A stretch of DNA of 64,000 bases, from NCBI GenBank assembly GCA_016794125.1, contig JAEUKT010000001.1, positions 354,517-418,516 on the forward strand, given 5' to 3'. This document shows, piece after piece, positions 61,750-64,000 of this stretch. Under the pieces are notes generated by a model. That model was given only the letters and a program-made list of their open reading frames with translations. It searched no databases and was not told the origin of the DNA. Source of the stretch: Alphaproteobacteria bacterium (GTDB lineage: Bacteria > Pseudomonadota > Alphaproteobacteria > Micavibrionales > UBA2020). The position numbers and the translations under genes were made by a program. The first letter of the stretch is position 1; each line of letters begins with the position of its first letter.

Positions 61750-63828
61750 TTACAATCCGGTCAGGCGATGGTCTTTCGGCCATGTCACCGACCAGCCGAG
61801 CTTGATTTCTTTTTTGGACTTGGCGGGCATGTCGAATTTCCAGTGCATCAGTCCTTTGATGTTTTTGGCATCCATGACATAGCCGGCGGTTGTGAAATCC
61901 TTGCGGATATCCACTACGACTTTTTCGTTCTTGGATGTCGGGATCATTTCCTTGACGACAAGCTTGACGGGCGACGCATGGAGGTTTTCGATCTCCGTCA
62001 CATATTGACGCTCGATCACGTTATCTTTGCTGATCATCCCCTCTTCCTTGTTTTCGTCCTTCAGCGTATTGCGCTTGACGGCTACTTGGTCATCAATTCC
62101 GAAAGAAAGATCGTATTCTTCATCAGGCCGCAACAGCGGGATGTTGCTTTGTCCGATAAAAGCCCCGTCGCGGAACAGGTTCACCGCACCTGGCAAGATC
62201 GGCGCGTCCCCTTTCAGCTTCATCTGTGTGACAAGATAGGCATCCGTCGAAAGCTGCGGCTTCACATGCACCTGCATCTCGCTTTGCGCATCAAAATTGC
62301 CGATCATCAGCTTGGTGTCTGAGCCATCGGACAACACATTCGCAGGTCCCGGAATTTTATATTCGCTGACAAAGCCACCGGTTTCGATAATGGCGGGCGT
62401 CAAATGTGCGCGGTAGTCTTCCTGCGGACGTATAGGCGTGACCATGGACACGGGTGCCGTTTCTTCGCTTTCCGGCGGCGCTGTCTCACTTTCCAGCGAA
62501 AGTCTGCGGGCTTCCGCTTTTTGACGCCATTCGGCGAGAGGATCGGCTGCGCCGATCACCTGCGGCGGAACGGCAAGATCACTTACCAGCTGCGCGTCGA
62601 TCCAGATTGGCTTCAGGTAAGGCAGGCTGGCCGCCAATTGCGGACGAGCAGTTGACAGCGAAAGCGAAACGCCTTCCCAGTCCTCGCCGGTCTGTTGTTT
62701 AACGACACCGTACTGCACCAGTTGCAAAAGATTTTCGCCCGTAGTGTCGAGCCGTGCATCGTAAAGGGGGAACCACGTTGCATTCGTCACCTGATAGCTG
62801 AGATCTATATCCAGCTTGGTCGCACGCTCAGTTTCCAGCGGCACCATGACGATATAAGCATTGGTCTTTTTCTTGCCGAATTCCTGCAGTTCGCCCCTAA
62901 TGCGCGCAACCTCTTCCTCAAGTTCGCGCTGTTTGATGTCAAGCTCCACCGCCGATTTCATTGTGTCGAGAATGCCCGCATGGATATCGTTCGCAGCCGT
63001 CATCCATTGCTGCGATTTCAGGTCGTTGCGCTTGATTTCATCGTTCGAGCTTGCCGTCGCCTGCTGGCCGAGACTAAGAAGGAAAGACTTCTTTGCGGCA
63101 AGCGCCGCGCGTTCCGCATCGATGAACTTCTGGCGATCCTTCAGCGGTTCATACTGCTTGTATAATTCCAGCTCGTGCGGCGACGCAGCATTCGCCACGA
63201 ATATTTTCTTGAGCGAGACTGCACCGAAAGTGACTTGCGCCTGCGCATGGCCTTCCGCGCGCAACGAGTCCCTGACAAGGTCAAAAGGCATGTCCGTAAA
63301 GGCGATGGCGCTTTTGCCGGCTGGGATCTCGACGGTTGCATGGCGGGTCACCTTTGCCCTGTCGCTGTAAACGGTGACGGCGGTTATTTTGTCTTGCGCG
63401 ACGATTGCTCCTTCAAGCTGCACCGACATAATTTCTTTGCTGTATTTTCCCGTCTCGATCCCCTTCAGCGCCCTATCCATTATTTTTCGACGCGCATCTT
63501 CCTGCTCCTGCTCCATCATCGCTTGCAGTTCTTCGGGCGTCTGCGGTGTCGCGCCATAGCCGCCCGCGACACGCTGGAGAGGGGCGCCAATGCCTGACTT
63601 GACAGGCAAGCCCATACCGGGGTTTCCCGCAGAACCAGCGATGGGTTCAAGCGTCACATCTTCTTCCTCATCGTCGGGGGACACAGCGCCAGCAGCAGGG
63701 CCTTTATTTGCATTCAACTTATTCCGGAACGCTTCGAATTCATCGAGGCCTTTATCCTGCGCCTGTACCGCCGTATGCGACAGCAGCAAGGAGGTGGAAA
63801 GAATGGCGGCGAGGAGGAGGTGGCGCAT
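61750..63828 (-). CDS. Exported DUF4139/DUF4140 protein (MuiA-like)
   Basis: A 692-residue protein with a signal peptide (MRHLLLAAILSTSLLLSHTAVQAQ), an acidic low-complexity section (about 30-130), a DUF4140-like N-terminal domain (ITAVTVYSDRAKVTRHATVEIPAG near 150-175), a coiled coil (about 235-320), and a C-terminal DUF4139 beta-rich domain (SYQVTNATWFPLYDARLDTT near 345, KKEIKLGWSVTWPKD at the end). Members include MuiA, which lowers mucoidy in some bacteria. Location should be periplasm or surface. Biochemical role unknown. The 96-base fragment at the window end lies upstream of it on the same strand. Confidence 0.82.
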   Translation of the reverse strand: MRHLLLAAILSTSLLLSHTAVQAQDKGLDEFEAFRNKLNANKGPAAGAVSPDDEEEDVTLEPIAGSAGNPGMGLPVKSGIGAPLQRVAGGYGATPQTPEELQAMMEQEQEDARRKIMDRALKGIETGKYSKEIMSVQLEGAIVAQDKITAVTVYSDRAKVTRHATVEIPAGKSAIAFTDMPFDLVRDSLRAEGHAQAQVTFGAVSLKKIFVANAASPHELELYKQYEPLKDRQKFIDAERAALAAKKSFLLSLGQQATASSNDEIKRNDLKSQQWMTAANDIHAGILDTMKSAVELDIKQRELEEEVARIRGELQEFGKKKTNAYIVMVPLETERATKLDIDLSYQVTNATWFPLYDARLDTTGENLLQLVQYGVVKQQTGEDWEGVSLSLSTARPQLAASLPYLKPIWIDAQLVSDLAVPPQVIGAADPLAEWRQKAEARRLSLESETAPPESEETAPVSMVTPIRPQEDYRAHLTPAIIETGGFVSEYKIPGPANVLSDGSDTKLMIGNFDAQSEMQVHVKPQLSTDAYLVTQMKLKGDAPILPGAVNLFRDGAFIGQSNIPLLRPDEEYDLSFGIDDQVAVKRNTLKDENKEEGMISKDNVIERQYVTEIENLHASPVKLVVKEMIPTSKNEKVVVDIRKDFTTAGYVMDAKNIKGLMHWKFDMPAKSKKEIKLGWSVTWPKDHRLTGL

Positions 63829-63904
63829 GAAAAACTCCTAAGTCATAAAAACTCACAGCACCCAGTATATTGGCCGCGGGGTTAAGGAATTGTTATTTTA
63901 TGAC

Positions 63905-64000
63905 TTATGGAACGCGCACGCGGCGCAGCGTGAGGAAAAACGCGGCGAACAGCACGACGGGCCCGATATTGACGGGCACCGGCGAGCGGGAAATAAGCGT
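63905..64000 (-). CDS. C-terminal fragment of a membrane protein (cut by window end)
   Basis: An open minus-strand frame enters from the right edge and ends with TAA at 63905. The last 31 residues contain Pro-rich PVPVNIGP, a hydrophobic helix (VVLFAAFFL), and a basic tail (RRVRVP). This pattern fits the end of a membrane protein, or a VPxxA/PEP-CTERM-like sorting tail. The rest is outside the window, so no family can be given. Confidence 0.4.
   Translation of the reverse strand, partial: TLISRSPVPVNIGPVVLFAAFFLTLRRVRVP

Overview
The window reads as a chromosomal segment of a Gram-negative alphaproteobacterium. The evidence is the gene order metK - trmB - rimP - nusA - infB - rbfA - truB - rpsO with pnp further on, the hom - glpX - recJ cluster, an NrnC-type exonuclease, a 3-hydroxybutyrate dehydrogenase and LptD (an LPS-bearing outer membrane). 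The DNA is GC-rich with GC-ending codons. I cannot name the genus from the sequence.

Layout. 1-9,600 is a translation and transcription block on the + strand: metK (5' end outside the window), a beta-carbonic anhydrase, trmB, then rimP-nusA-infB-rbfA-truB-rpsO. A small DUF559 nuclease gene bracketed by inverted repeats sits between rbfA and truB, and ylxR is missing between nusA and infB. 9,600-19,300 is an accessory block, mostly on the - strand, that separates rpsO from its usual neighbour pnp. It holds three histidine-phosphatase paralogues plus a genuine GpmA-type phosphoglycerate mutase, an EF-hand protein, a short-chain dehydrogenase, several exported proteins of unknown function and an acyltransferase. 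19,400-22,460 holds pnp and a glycerophosphodiesterase. 22,470-23,340 is rich in hairpins and carries two tiny genes with cysteine-containing tails. 23,500-31,480 holds an unknown membrane protein, lptD, a DEAD-box helicase, and the pair deoC plus a two-domain ALDH16-like dehydrogenase (deoxyribose 5-phosphate to acetaldehyde to acetate). 31,540-36,000 holds three large cytoplasmic proteins, the first resembling TelA, which may form an undescribed system. 36,380-43,660 holds nrnC, an ankyrin protein, glycerate 2-kinase, a cysteine-hydrolase/GNAT-like fusion, ppa, an ELM1-like protein and a tandem-repeat protein.

43,831-54,036 is a roughly 10.2 kb genomic island integrated at the 3' end of tRNA-Glu(TTC). 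It is bounded by a 43 bp perfect direct repeat. It encodes a tyrosine integrase, a 1627-residue single-chain type ISP restriction-modification enzyme, an AlpA/Xis-like regulator, a RepA-like ATPase and two proteins of unknown function, and it has a 0.7 kb non-coding stretch with a candidate structured RNA. Beyond the tRNA, 54,380-58,570 is the hom-glpX-recJ operon. Then follow an OmpA-like lipoprotein, a methyltransferase, rplM-rpsI, cutA, a large DUF4139 protein and the tail of a membrane protein cut by the window end.

All function calls rest on reading motifs and gene order by eye; no database search was run. Translation starts were adjusted where a Shine-Dalgarno sequence or homologue length favoured an internal codon.
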